Made by a program: the position numbers and the translations under genes. Positions 21,935-34,800 of a DNA stretch of 64,000 bases are shown piece by piece. The notes under the pieces were generated by a model. It saw nothing but the letters and a program-made list of their open reading frames with translations. It was not told the origin of the DNA and ran no database searches. Positions within the stretch are counted from its first letter, which is position 1; every line of letters begins with the position of its first letter. The DNA comes from Distichodus sexfasciatus. Lineage: Eukaryota > Chordata > Actinopteri > Characiformes > Distichodontidae. The stretch is from the NCBI GenBank assembly GCA_032718565.1, contig JAVGVS010000663.1:90601-154600 (forward strand), written 5' to 3'.

Positions 21935-22282
21935 TTGAACTAATTTTAGCTTAATGTTGCTGAGTGGATCTTAGCAAGCGGCAGCAACGACTCAGGATCT
22001 GAATGTGTCCTTTGGACTATTTTTACATCTTCACTCGTAACCATTAATCTTGAACTAATGTTACTTACTTATATTAAATGTTCATGCACCCGGTCGCCCA
22101 GAGGAGGATGTGGTCCCCTTCCGGGTCTTGGTTCCTCTCAGGGTTTCTTCCTACTAAAGGGAGTTTCTCATTGCCACTGTTGCCTCAGGCTTGCTTGTAG
22201 AGGGTTTGGGTCGGTTATATGTAAAGTGCTTTGTGACAATAACTGTTGTTAAGAGCGCTATATAAATAAAACTGAATTGAAT
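21935..22282 (+). repeat. Fish retroposon-like repeat with GAATT tail, copy 2
   Basis: It parallels 10075-10407 from TTAATGTTGCTGAGTGGATC to the GCTATATAAATAAAACTGAA tail. It retains a CCCGGTCGCCCAGAGGAGGA segment that is shorter in copy 1. Confidence 0.65.
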
Positions 22283-22371
22283 TTTTCATGATCATGAATA
22301 TTGTACGATGGTATCTGGATTCTGTGTTAGAACAGTTTATTGCAGTATAAATTATGCATCTAGTGAACTCT

Positions 22372-22501
22372 TAGGGCTGGTTTCTTGCTCTTGGATTAAT
22401 CCTAGTCTTGGCCTAAGTTATAGTACCAATGGAGATTTACTATTCAAACTCAAAACTAGTCTAAGACTAGGCTTAATTCTCAACTGGGAAATTGGCCCTT
22501 A
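22372..22501. mobile_element. Short fold-back MITE
   Basis: The left half (TAGGGCTGGTTTCTTGCTCT, ATTAATCCTAGTCTTGG) pairs imperfectly with the right half (CTAAGACTAGGCTTAAT, TTGGCCCTTA). The 130-bp palindrome could form one hairpin. No duplication recognised. Confidence 0.6.
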
Positions 22502-22894
22502 AAGACTTTCAACAGGGCACCAGAGATCATTAAGCGCTGATGTGTAATTATTTCTGTATCACAGAAAGTTTTTGGTATTTGTGATGACCCAAACGTTTGC
22601 TGAAAGATAGGAAAATCTGAAATTTGATTTATGTTGTGCAGACTGAGAAAACAAGTCTAGAGATTTACATATATACATATATTTACTGAGGTTAGGTTAG
22701 GTTTAGCGTTATTTACAACTTGCAATTATGGAAATGAAATACCTCAAATAGATAACTAAATGTGACTGTGTCTGTGGGTTGGTTTTAAATGGTTGTGAGG
22801 ACCAAACTGTTTGTTAAGAGATTGTAGAGATTTCCAAGCAGGGACGGGAAAAGTCTTTTTCATGTGGTAATGTCTTCAAAATTTTACTAAAAAT

Positions 22895-23085
22895 CTAGAG
22901 TCAAAGTCAAAATAAACGTTGTCATCTCTGCTATATACTGTATAAGTATACAGAGAGACCAGACGACGTGGCTCCAGTTTGAACAGTACAAAGAACAAAT
23001 AAGGCACATAGAATAAGCAATGTATAAATAGAATATAAAAATAAACTTTAAACTAGAAGTAGAAAGAAAGACAGAAAACTGGGTT
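22895..23085 (+). repeat. Interspersed repeat, copy 2 (paralogue at 20010-20200)
   Basis: It matches copy 1 through GTTGTCATCTCTGCTATATA, GGCACATAGAATAAGCAATG and ACTAGAAGTAGAAAGAAAG, with an additional segment near 22945-22975. Confidence 0.65.
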
Positions 23086-25085
23086 ACATGCAGTATTCAG
23101 CCTAAACAGTTTGAAGATGAAAATTCTATAGACAGTCTAAGAAGTAAAACAGTTTCTTAGTCAGTGAGAAACTACAGTGAGTGATGTGTAGAAGCAGAGT
23201 GCAATAGTTGTGCAAATATTCTAGCAGCAGTTTCAAAGTTGTGTAATGTGTCTAAATGAGTTTTAGCCTTTATCTAAAACTGTTTTAGGAACTTTTTGTT
23301 AATGAGTGAGTGAGTATTGTTTTGTTTTAGATCTGAGAGTAAAGTGCCTCACAAAGATAGTAAGCTGTCCGTGCAACTGTGTCTATTTATGCATGTCTGT
23401 CTGTGGTTTTTGTCATCCTCAGCATTGTCAGGGTCATGTGGAGTTCTATTCACACGCGTCTCTGCTCTCTCCCACGGTTAATTATAAGACGTTGAGCAGC
23501 GCCGTGTTCCTACAGAACCTGCTGAATGAACCCACTGATTAGACCACAATCCGTCATTATGGTCTGACTTGTCATTTGGGAACGGGACACTTAGGAGAGG
23601 ATGAGTTTGCAGCTTGGACTTCAGGACAGGAACCAGGTGTCGCCCAGGCCTGCTGTTTAAAGGTGCAGGGAAGCGCTTCCTGTGTAGAGAGCGGCAATTT
23701 GGTGCGTACTATAAACAGATAATGGAACAAAGCGACGTCCTGAGCATCATCTACCTATAAAGTCCATCTCCATTGAATGCTTAAGATTTTTAATAGAGTT
23801 GCTGCTAAATTTCAAAGTTTGCATTTCTTTAAGATAAATTACCCGTGTTTTGTCATTCTTGCTTAATTAATTTTACTTGATGAGGAAAATGGTGAGGATG
23901 AGGATGTGTTTAAAATATTTTGCATGAAGCTCTCATATGATACAATTTATGAAAGCTGTAAATTTACTGTTAATATATAAACAGTAAATGTAATTTCTTA
24001 TTGTACTTAAAATTATTTTGGGCATGTTGTGCTTGCTGTATTATCAATAACTGCAACTTTATCCCTTTACTTCACTAACAGTAAATAATACTTGATTAAC
24101 AGTAAATAATAACTATAATAGTAATTATATTAGATTGTTACAACTAAACTGTATTTCTACAGACAGTCATTGCTTATTACATTTCAGCATCGAAATATCA
24201 TCAAATTATTTAACATATTAGCTTGGCATGCCTCATGGATATACCTGCTGAAAACAGGATTTCATTTACTTTAATACTATCATAGTTAATACCTTAACAT
24301 TTTGCATTGTTAATGAACTGCTAAAGTAACATAATAAAGTTCTCGCCTTATCAACCCTTTTGAATGTTTTAGGCATTTTAATGTTAGAAAAGACATATGT
24401 GAATTCTTGGCATGTGCAATACAGAACACTGATGCAATAAATGGAAACAGGTTTTTCTTTCAGACATTTGTCATAACATCCATGTTTAGGGAAAAAATAA
24501 GAAACTAAGTATTTCATCTTAATCTTCAGACCAAGTATTTTGAAATGTTATTCCAGTTTTTTCTTTTGATTTTTTCTTCTTTGATGCTGCCGTGGGTCTT
24601 TGTTATCTCCAAATATCTTTCACATTGTTTACTTCATATCATTATTCAGACTTGTGCATTCTGATCACATATTATTTCTTGATGAAAGTCACCCAGAACG
24701 GACCCATATGGCACAGTGAGGTGAACTTCTAGTCAACTCTCGGACTCCAGCACATTATTCAGCTGTCTGACTGAAGACAAAAAAGTTCAGCTACAGGTGA
24801 CCATGTGGGAATATGGAGATGAACACCTGATACTTAATTTCAGTGTAGGAGAGTCAAAGCAGCAATATTATGGATTTCCTTTAGACACCTGTAATCGAAT
24901 TAAATGATGTTTCCTACCTGCTCCTCCTCTATTCTGACTGTTTGGTCAGTGTAATGCACCATTGGTGTTGTCAGGTGCAGCTCATTTAATAAAGGAACAT
25001 GACACTGTTAGAAAGTATTTAAAATTTGGATCACAAAGTGACTCGGCTCTATCACGCATGGCTGCACTGTAGCTAGGTAGGTAGG
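23086..25085. other. Intergenic spacer with no recognised gene
   Basis: AT-rich sequence. GC is somewhat higher at 23450-23700, but open frames there are short and carry no domain. Nothing else supported. Confidence 0.45.
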
Positions 25086-25087
25086 TG

Positions 25088-25850
25088 GACAATGACAAAT
25101 TACATTTACTTGAGTTATGTACTTAAGTAGAGTTTTTGAGTACCTGTACTTCACTTGAGTAGTATTTTTTGGGAAAAAAATGTATGACTTTATCACTACA
25201 TTTTAAAGACAAATACCGTACTTTTCACTTCACTACATTTCTATCAAGGTTCTCGTTACTCATTACTTTCATATCTGTGGATAAAGTGGATGTTATTCCC
25301 CCTTTTCTAAAAGGTGATTGCTTGTTTGGCAGATGACAGTCTATCAGTAATCAGCAGCTTTACATCACACCTGTAGACTGGAACTATAAAACCAAGTTCA
25401 CACAGTTCTGCTGTTTTCTGTCTTGATTAAAACATTGTTGCTGTTGGAAAGTCATGAAGCTAGAGGTGTAGAGCTGGGTTTTAAGCAGGTTGGAATGTTG
25501 ATTTGATGTTGTGAGCTGCATTTACAGCTACTGCACTGTCCTCCTGATTAACATACACATATATGTCTTACAATTAAATAATAAAATAAACTAATGACTG
25601 ATTTTCTTTGTCAGTCTGGGTTGTGTTTCATTCTGTAACATTCTACCTGTTCCTTATTCTACAGTTTCTACAAGCTAGTCAGAGGCATTATGTATTGTAA
25701 GTGTTGTGGCAGTAATGCGGTGAAAGAGGATGTACTTTATATACTTAAGTATTTTTTAAGACAAGTACTTCTTTCAACTTTCACTTGTATTGGAGTAACA
25801 TTTGACTAGTGGTATCTGTACTTTCACTCAAGTAATAGCCTTACTTGTTT
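25088..25850. mobile_element. Interspersed element with ACTTGAGTA-rich termini
   Basis: The left part (AATTACATTTACTTGAGTTA, AAGTAGAGTTTTTGAGTACC) is mirrored on the right by AAGTACTTCTTTCAACTTTC and TACTTTCACTCAAGTAAT. This pattern belongs to an abundant fish hAT-like family. Fragments of the same right end recur at 26503-26560 and of the left end at 43585-43640. Confidence 0.6.
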
Positions 25851-26159
25851 TTAATCAGACAAAGATGTGCTTTAAAATATGTCGCTTCTTCCTGACACTA
25901 ATGACTTTATTTGACCAATAATATGATTTAAAATGAATTTCAACACAAATCCAATATTGTATAACTCAAATCGTATATTGTCTGTAAGCAGAATTTGAGG
26001 TGGTTGTGAGGCTTGATTGCCCCCTAAATTATAAGAATGTTAGCATTTACTACATATTTACGGGGATATACAGTATTTTCAAGTTAATATCGGTCCTCAT
26101 CTGTAAATCTTTTTAAATAAAAATTAGACCTGACTTGACAATATACAAACACAATTTGA

Positions 26160-26345
26160 CTGTACACTGTTAGAAAGATGGACACAATCTGTATCAAATT
26201 CTAACACATTATTGGGTGAGTTTTGGGACAATGTTTCATGGGTTAATTTTAACATGTTCACTGTGTTAACACTTTTGACAGTGATAGTGTTAAGAAAAGT
26301 AACACAAAGATGTGTAAACATGTATAATACCAACACATGCTGTTC
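26160..26345 (+). repeat. GTGTTAAC-rich repeat, copy 1 (upstream of col14a1 exon 1)
   Basis: TGAGTTTTGGGACAATGTTT, CACTGTGTTAACACTTT and GAAAAGTAACACAAAGATG recur in the same order and orientation at 27660-27805, on the other side of exon 1. Confidence 0.7.
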
Positions 26346-26774
26346 TTGGTTACACATATTGTGAACAAATACACATGTTGTGTAGATTTTAAAACTACAC
26401 ATGACTATGCGTAAAAGATCTGACTTTTTCCAACACAAGTTTATTAAACATTAACACAAAATGTGTAAAGTGCTACACATGATTTGTGCAATTTGTGTAC
26501 GACGTTCACTTGTATTGGAGTCAAATTTGACTCGTGGTATCTGTAATTTCACTTAAGCAATGAATTTATACAATAACACAGTTATATTCCTGTCATAAAA
26601 TTTCAGTATTTAGTAAATAAACTTAGTAATACAGTCAACATTTATCATTTAGAGCAGGCTCGGAGGTGAAGCGAGTCGTTTTCTCGTCGTTTTTCCCGCC
26701 ACTGCAATTTGTCGCGCGGCGCTTTTCCGCTGGGACTGAGGGATGAAATGAGGATGAAGAAGTGAAGAGAGGAA

Positions 26775-26827
26775 GAGGAGGAGGAGGAGGAGGAGGAGGA
26801 ATGTGGCCAAGTAACGAAGGAGCAGAA

Positions 26828-26884
<57 letters not shown>
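26775..26884. repeat. Compound (GGA)n, (CA)n, (GA)n microsatellite in exon 1
   Basis: GGA units at about 26775-26800, CA units at 26828-26841 and GA units at 26842-26884 lie within the presumed 5' UTR, so length variation would change the transcript leader. Confidence 0.9.
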
Positions 26885-26886
<2 letters not shown>

Positions 26887-26971
26887 CTCTGAGCTGCTGC
26901 TGTTGTTGCTGCTGCTGATGCTACCGGTCACTGCTTGGAACAGGGACGCGAGGAGGCTACAGGACGAATAG
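26801..26971 (+). other. Upstream ORF in col14a1 exon 1
   Basis: ATG at 26801 opens a 56-codon frame that crosses the repeat (Arg-Glu repeat peptide), then reads LSELLLLLLLLMLPVTAW and stops before the donor. The Leu run is membrane-like, but the peptide is largely microsatellite-encoded. It is probably a regulatory or incidental uORF, not a separate protein gene. Confidence 0.4.
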
Positions 26972-27401
26972 TGTCCAGCGCTCAGGGTCCAGCGCGTTTG
27001 GATTAAAAGGATCTTTCTGCCTTTCGTCTGGACTGTGACACGGTGACAGGTGAGAGAACGCGCGCGAACATACACGCACGCACGAGCTTTAATCCACGTT
27101 CCAGCCAGAGACAAAACTATAACAAAACCAAGGTTTTAAAAATATTTTACGTTATAGTTAAAATAAGGCGTTTAATAGAGACTGCCGCAGCATATTGCTC
27201 ACAAAAGGGGGAAGAAACAAGTGAAAAGAGCGAAAAACTCAAATTCACCAAATGGAATTTTATATGAAATGAAATTTGCCCTCAGAGTTAAAGATTAAAA
27301 TATTGACCTCTTAGTAAATCTTCAGTTTGAGTTTCAGCTTTGTGGTTTGGTTGTTAAAATACAACGGTGTATTAGGGTCATTGTAGATTAAAAAGAAAAA
27401 C

Positions 27402-27643
27402 GGAGGGGGGTAAAATTCCGAGGTTAAAGTCGTAGATTTAAAGTGAGAAAAAAATCTCGCAATTTTGCCAAAAAAAAAAAGGGATAGATATGCTCTTAGA
27501 TTATAATGTCGCAGATTTACGAGTTTATCTCTCAGAATTTCCCACTTTAATCTCTGAGAATATCTGACTTTTCTTCTCGTAAATCTACAACTTTACAGGT
27601 TGTTTTCTTTTTTGGATTCATAAAAATTGAATTTTACCCCTCC
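27402..27643. mobile_element. Fold-back MITE in col14a1 intron 1
   Basis: GGAGGGGGGTAAAATTC at the left and GAATTTTACCCCTCC at the right are inverted. Inner arms (AAAGTCGTAGATTTA and TAAATCTACAACTTT) extend the pairing. The roughly 240-bp unit starts about 350 bases after exon 1. Confidence 0.7.
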
Positions 27644-27654
27644 AGTTACCCCCA

Positions 27655-27815
27655 CAAACTGTATCAGATTCTTGCACATTAATGGATGAGTTTTGGGACA
27701 ACGTTTCTTGTGTTGATTTGATTCACTGTGTTAACACTTTCGACACTGAAAGTGTTAAGAAAGGTAACACAAAGATGCGTACACATGTATGATATTAACA
27801 TGTGCTGCCCCCTAC
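27655..27815 (+). repeat. GTGTTAAC-rich repeat, copy 2 (downstream of col14a1 exon 1)
   Basis: It shares TGAGTTTTGGGACAACGTTT, TTCACTGTGTTAACACTTT and GTAACACAAAGATG with copy 1 at 26160-26345. Confidence 0.7.
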
Positions 27816-28701
27816 ACCTATTTAAGTTAAAACTTGCACCTTCAATGATTGACTAATTGTAAAAATTTCTGGTCCTCTGACCTGAGGTACAAAAAGGTAC
27901 TTTTGAGAGCAACATCCCAGTTTCAAGAAGATACGCATTTGTTCTTTTTCTCTTGAGAGTGAAAAATAATGTCAAGGTTTTGGTATATTTAATAAGAGTT
28001 TAGATGCAGGCGACTAAAGATATAGATGTGTAGTACATATGCAATTTATATAGTATAAAAAAAAAGCTAAACATGTTGCCAAACTTTCTATTTTCTGCAG
28101 TTTCAAGAAAAAGTATTATATTGAGAAGATGGTAAACTTTTTACCAAATTTAAGGTGTGAAGATCTTTCAATTTATTTTAAGTTTTTGGCTGTGGTAAAA
28201 ATTTTAAATAATGACTTCAGTTCATATCTTTTAATTAATTATCTTAACTCAGACGCTTAATAAAAATAATCACAAAGATAAATATTTATTGGTCATGGTA
28301 TTTAGAGAGTAATGGCTAATAATGAGCAACACTTGACCCTAGTTTGATCCAGGGCTGAACTTATGTTCAGGCAGAGTGCTCTTCAGCAAGCCTGGGCAGC
28401 TTCTTTTGTAAAGCCACCTCCAGCCTGCTGTGTGAATGACAAGGGTTTGCACTGCTCTGGTTGTTCTCATGAACAACAATGGTGGTCGGGAAGTGCTTCT
28501 TACTGGCTGTCCATCAAAATTCAACAAAGTCCTCACTGTTTCTGACCCGTAGAATGGTGTCTCCCTTCCCCCCGCTCCCTGCCCTTCGAAGTGAAATCCC
28601 CTCGAGGGTGCATCCAGTGGCTCGAGTCACATTCCTCCACCCATCTTCCCTTTCTCTGCCTCTCTCTCTCTATTTATCTCTCCCTCTCTGCCTTGCCCCA
28701 G

Positions 28702-28823
28702 GTGCAGGAGAGACGTTGCTCACCCATTTGGAAGGATGCAGCTTTTGGGCTTGAGAATGAAGGTGTGCTGGCATCTGTTCTTCCTGGTGCTGCTGCAGTT
28801 TCTCAGTCCCTCTAAGGGCCAAA
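28702..28823 (+). CDS. col14a1: col14a1 exon 2: start codon and signal peptide
   Basis: Acceptor CTTGCCCCAG ends at 28701; donor GTAAGT begins at 28824. The ATG at 28736 opens [20 protein letters not shown], then QFLSPSKGQ. This is a basic n-region, a hydrophobic core and a small-residue cleavage area near SKG-Q, as expected for a secreted collagen. The exon ends in phase 1. A second in-frame ATG (28757) could also serve; the first is chosen because both keep the same hydrophobic core. Confidence 0.9.
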
Positions 28824-31800
28824 GTAAGTGAACACTCCTGATTCCATTTTTACCGGTGTGCAGGTTCATGTGAGGCATTTACATTTGGTAGCCGTTGTTG
28901 CACTTTCACGCTTTGCTTTCTCAACAGCTCAAAACTGTCACGTCTCTTTGCTGTTTATTTAATAACCGTGAAGACCTTCTCACTTTTATTCCTTGCTTTG
29001 ATTTTGCTTTCAGTCAGAAGGGGCATTTGACTCCCAGCAAATTCACTCCAATCATTTAAACATGTTTTTTTACATTGCCATTCATCGCTGATGTGTTGGT
29101 CAATGACTAAAAAGTTCAGAGGTGTGTGGTTTTCATTATTTTGGTCAGTGAGGAAACTGATGAAAATCTCACAGGTTGTTAATGGAGGTCGTGTATATGA
29201 TAATGCCCCTGAGGTGGACTTAGGTGAATAATTGGTTGGTCCGTTTTGAAGTAGGCTATTTTTCTGCCAGGCCCCAAGAGTGCGAGGGAGTGCAAGGTGA
29301 CTTCAAGCGGCGGATTATTTCCCGTCCCCCCCTCTCTCTTTCTTTCCCACTCTCTCTATCCTTCTGCTATTTGATTGGAAAGCAGGTGTCCTGTAGTCTC
29401 TGTTGGTATGTGGAAAACCATTTAACTTAGTCTGTTTTGCTCAAAGCTGTTGGCAGGATTTCTTTCAGCAAAAGAGAGAAAAGAGGATTGGCTTGTAGCA
29501 CGTTATGTGCCTTTATGCAGCCGCATACAACCCTTACAATAACGAGGCTATGGTTTTCCTGAGACAATCTAAGAGAAAGAGGAGCGACTAGATATGGAAA
29601 GTAAAAGTGAGTGATTATTTGTCATTGTGAACACACCACAGCACAGCACACAGTGAACCACAACGAAATGTGACCTCTGCATTTGACCCATCCGTGAAGG
29701 AGCAGTGGGCAGCTAACAAGGGCAGCGCCCAGAGAGCAGTGCTTGGGGATGGTACCTTGCTCACGAGTACCTCAGTGGTAACTTTACCGGTCCTGGATTC
29801 GAACCTGCGACCTTCTGATCACGGGGCGAACGCTCTACCATTACAATATCAACTGCCCCTGCAAAATGTGCAAAATGCAAAATGTGTGAAAGTACCAAGC
29901 TTGCTGAATGTGACTGGGGAGGGTTGGATTTTGATGAAATATATTTTGAGTGCTCCGTGATGAGACTGTGTATGAAGGTTATTATACCTGACAGCATCTA
30001 TTTTTAAGACGTGAAGTTTAGATGAAATAGCACAAACTATGAATTGAATGTCATTTTTACACCAAGAGAGTGTTCAGAACGCACAAAATGTTTTTACAAA
30101 TAAAAAATATATATTTGGACTTAAATGAGCAGTAAAATGTCCTTTAGACACTCCCACTCACCAATTCACTCGCATGACTCGATTTCACACATTTCAGTGG
30201 AACTAGGTTAATCTCCCTGCAGCTCTGTCGCTTCCAGAAAACCTGTGAGCATGTCACCCGTCCTCTTGCCGGGCCCCACTCAGTAATTCCCACACTTTGC
30301 AAATCTGCTGTATTTACATCCCATTAATATCCTCAACTGCAAGGTGACAAATATTCCCGATTCTTGCCTCTCCTGCAGGTGTTAATATCTTAATTCCCCC
30401 CAGCAGGGATTGTCATGCTGGTAAATGATAAAGGTTCAAACGAGGCGTGCAGGCCTCTGTCAGGTGAGTAAGCGGAAGAGGGATGATAAAAGCGGTGTGT
30501 GGATTTGGAATAAGTGCTATCTGCCAAAGCGTTAAGTCTCTGCAAATGGATGAAAGATATCCACATCAAAGCGCGGGCGGATTTACGGCTGCGCGTCTCC
30601 AATGTACGGACAGATACGGGCCCTCCTGCTCACGCCTTCTTTTCAAGTTACAAGTCGTCGCTTGTCACCCCGTGAATTGCGTTGACAGCGGAAGAACCTT
30701 AAAATAATCTTTGAGTCATAGTGGACATGCTGACCAAAAACAAATGGCAATTACTAGGCGTGCACAAAAAAATCAAATCGTATCAAAACGTTATCAAAAA
30801 GTTCACTTCAGTTAACTTTGGCTACACCTGCACAACATCATTAACAACGTGGAGTGAGGTGGCAGTTCAGCGGTGCCGGTGTTACACTGAAAAATGTGTC
30901 TTTGCGGGAGCGTGTGGGACTGAAAACAGCGGAGGGATTTGCTTTCCCGCTTGTAACATGTGAAACTGATTGTTCCTGTTCATGTTACTCCATATCATAT
31001 TTGGTTAAAATACAGATATACAACTTACAAATAAAATAGATGGCGGTTGCTAAGCGTTTATTAGCTACTGCTTACCACAAACATGTTAATATAGATTTAA
31101 TACAGACATCCCAAGTCTCCTGCATGTTGGTGGCGGCTCCCTGGTGCCAATGAACTACATTTGATTCAGTGTGATGTTTTAGTTGAAGTCAAATGGGAAA
31201 AGGAACTCAAAACACAAATCTGGAAACGAATTCATACATGTATTGAACTGTGAATTGTTTATGAATTGATTTTGAATCGAATCGTGAGCCCAAGAATTGA
31301 AATCGAATTGAATCGTGAGAGTTTCTGTTTCGTACACTCCTAGAAATGACATTAAATAAGGATTTCTAAAGAAGTGGAGAACCCTAAAGTAGCACCCTAA
31401 ATATTACCACAGTTGTTTTCTATAATATCTAAAAATGGCACGTCTGTTTTAAATTCTGTTTACCCGAGAATTTTGCCAGTTAGACCCTTTTTATGAGTAA
31501 TTCTCCCAGAAAACCAAACCAATGTTGTGGTGTTTCCAGAATAATGGACCTCAAAGTGCATGTTCTTCTCAAACTGCACTTCACTATTCATGGTCAGCAC
31601 AGTCTTTCAGCAAAGCTCCAAAACTTCATTCTTTAAGGCTGGGGGCGACTGCAGTAGTGAGAAAGCCGAATGCTGTTAAGACTAGAGTTACCTCACCGTT
31701 TGCACCTCATCTCAGCTCAGTTTTTATCAGAAATAGTGGGGAAAAGGCAAGCCCTCAGAGTTCAGGTGCTTTTCCTTTTGTCCTGCTTAAGGTGTTTGCA

Positions 31801-34800
31801 ATATGCCCCTGTGCAAACATATTTCAGCTTGACAAAGCACCCCTCAAAGGTTCAGGCCCGCATTGAGAGTTCAGAAATGAGAGTGGAGTGAGTGGTCTCT
31901 CGAGAAGCCAGATCTCCGACCACAAAGAACAGAATGCACCAGAATTCCAATCCTCAAATTCAGGTTGGTGAAAATAGACCAGTTTCACTCTCTCTTAAGC
32001 TTGTAGCTGTTTTACTGTCGGGTAGTGCTGAATGGTGCTGGGGTCTGACTTGGTTTTCTTTCCAAAATTCTTTACAATACCCTCATTTAGTCAACAATAT
32101 GCATCCTTCCTGTGTGCCTACAGATTAACATGTGGCTGCATGTCAGAGAGGATTCGCACTTTTCTGAGAAAGTAGGCAGTAAACGGTAGTCTAGGTTTTA
32201 CTGGGACTCTACTTTCATTTGAGTCGGAATGAGAGAATGTGTGTGTGTGTGTGTGTGTGTATTGGGTGTGGTGGCCAGGCTTAAGGATAACACTTTATGG
32301 CTTTTAAAACTCAAAACCATTGCAGAGATTAGTTTCACTCAATGGTGTAATAAGTTTGGGACAGATAATCCCTTATCAGCCGTTTTAAAGGCAAAAATCC
32401 AAATTTGTTACTAATATAAATTGTTATTAATCGCTGTCTCCTGTGTAGGTTCCTCTTTGTTGCCTCTTTTATGCCTGTGACTGCAGTAGTGAGGGATGGG
32501 TATTGACTTTTGGAATACTGCCTAAATTTTCCCAATGCTGTCTACTTTCAGAGCGCTTTTGAAAAAGTTCACTTCAAGCAAATGACATCAAATCAATAAA
32601 TAGAAGTAAAAATGAGGTGTCTGTGTTTTGCATTTTCTCTAAAGAACTTGCAAATATGTTCAGGGTTTCTTCAGGATTTTCTAATAAGCATCAAAAGGCT
32701 AATTATTTGGAAGTGAAACTGATGTGACTATTTGGTTTGGAGCTTTGCTATTTTGAACAATGCTCATCCCCTGCTATTGAGGTAGAATAGTAGCATCTAA
32801 CCTGGGGTTGAAAAAGCCACATTTTCTTTCCAAAATCAATGTACTGCTGTAAAATGCTCCTTATCCAAAGGAAAATAGAAAACAATAACAGTTTTTATAT
32901 TCACCAAAATGATAGAACGTGCTCTACTAGGGGTGGGAATTGAAAAACAGTTCGGGCTCAGAATTGATCAGTTCCATCAGAATTGTGCTCCTCCAACGTT
33001 AGATTCTTCTTAATGATTCTCTCATTTCCCAGCACCACGTTTTCCACTTTTCCCTAAGTTTTGCGTCACGCTACATTACGTCACACTCTCTGTGACTTGA
33101 CTTTCAACCACGAGGAGTCATGATGCATAAATGATATTTTTCTCCATGTAAACACACACGCTGCGTTTGTTAGCGCTCACGACTCTCACAGGGAAGTCCA
33201 ACATTCACTAAAACCTTCCAGTTCAGTTCAATCTTCCCATTTATTACAGACAAAACTGATATTTTAGCTGATAAATAACAACAACAACCAGCGTTCTACT
33301 CACAGTACAGACATTTACTTGATATTGATTTATTCCCGACGCGCGTCCACAGCGCTATTGTGCCGCGACTCTCATATGGAACGCCCTCGTGACAAAAATG
33401 TACTTCTACAAGTCAAAAATGAGTTATAAACCAAAATCAGTCCAAATGCTCAAAAATGTCCAAAACTTTTTTTCATTTTCCATGAATCAGAAAATATCTA
33501 TTACATTCTATAATATTAGAGAGTAAAAAATAAATCTAGAAAAATGCAGGATTTATTATTGAATAATTTTAGTCTGTTTCCAGATGGATTCCAAATGATA
33601 AAGAAGTGTTTCCACCTGCACTAACCTTATTGTTCTTCATAAACTAAACCATAGAATGTCTCTGTATAATAACAACTCTGAATATCAATATCAATGTGTT
33701 AATGTTCACCGTCTTGTGCAGACATCATTTTGGGAAAAATAAAATGGTTGCTTTTGGTGTGGAAGACTGTGTAGAACTTTTTACACTCAAAAACTACTCA
33801 GGAATCGATAAGAGAACTGATAAGGAATTGGATTGATAGACAGAATCGATAATGGCAGTGATACTGATCAAATCTTATAAATTCCCACCCCTATGCACTT
33901 CTTTCTCCATTTAAATAAGAGATTGAGAGTGTGGCTTGTGTGGGGTTGAAATCTTTTGGAGTTTAATGTAATGTACTAGTGATAATAGCATATTTACATA
34001 CTTGGTGCATAGTAACACAGTCTCTTCTCTTACAGTTCCCATGCCACGAAGACTTCGATTTAAAATCCTGGGACCTAGCAAGTTACATGTCTCATGGAAA
34101 GAGCCGAAGGGGGAATATGACGGCTATAGGTTTATCTACAGCATGCAAGGTAAGAACTGTGTTCCTGTTTATTATTATTTTTTGTTTTTGTATGCTGAGT
34201 TTTATGCTGAGGGGTGTTGAAATTAATCACATAATCAATGCATCGCGATGCAGACGTTGTTGACGATTCTGCATGGATGCAGTGGCAGACCATAATTGAT
34301 TATATCGGGAGTTTCTACCAGCGGTCCTCTGCCTCTTAGTGGTCCACGGCGGCATTGCAGGTGGTCCGTGACATGCAATCCAGTTTCACTACTGAAATCA
34401 CTTCATTCGATTTATTTTTCTAAACATTTCCAGATGTTTTGGGCATCTTTATGAATAATGAAATAATGCAAATACCAAAAAAATGCCCACAGTCGCTCTG
34501 CTTACTCTGACCCTGGGACAGAGGCAATAAAAAAAAACCCTGGATTATATCATAATGACATTGACTGGTGAATTTCTAGTAACTATCAATGCACGATCTG
34601 CGTGCATTGTGAAGTAATGTAAAAAAATTGATGGGTGCATCATGATATCGTATCGACTGACCTTATAATCGTAATCGAATTGTGAGACCAGTGAAGGTTT
34701 ACAGCTCTGGTTGTATGTAGTTCTATTTTTATGTAGAAGAGATTGTGGGATTGTTCATTTATAAATAAATTTCTTCACTTGAAAGTGTGACTTTGAAACA

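Larger units (their letters stand above)
26640..27049 (+). other. col14a1: col14a1 exon 1, noncoding (5' UTR), 5' boundary uncertain
   Basis: A locally GC- and CpG-richer block, (GGA)n, (CA)n and (GA)n tracts and a strong donor (GACAG then GTGAGA at 27050) precede the signal-peptide exon by 1.65 kb. The human gene also starts with a noncoding exon. The main ATG lies in exon 2. Several upstream ATGs occur here (26743, 26748, 26754, 26801). The transcription start cannot be placed; no convincing TATA box was seen. Confidence 0.55.

Noticed and set aside
26635..27114. 159-codon open frame on the minus strand
   Set aside because: It is created by the (GA)n/(CA)n/(GGA)n repeats (Ser-Leu and Pro runs) opposite the col14a1 first exon and has no domain or conserved context.
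29790..29860. Possible tRNA gene on the minus strand
   Set aside because: A and B boxes are present, but the flanks continue into a SINE body repeated at 6115-6500, and the cloverleaf is not complete.
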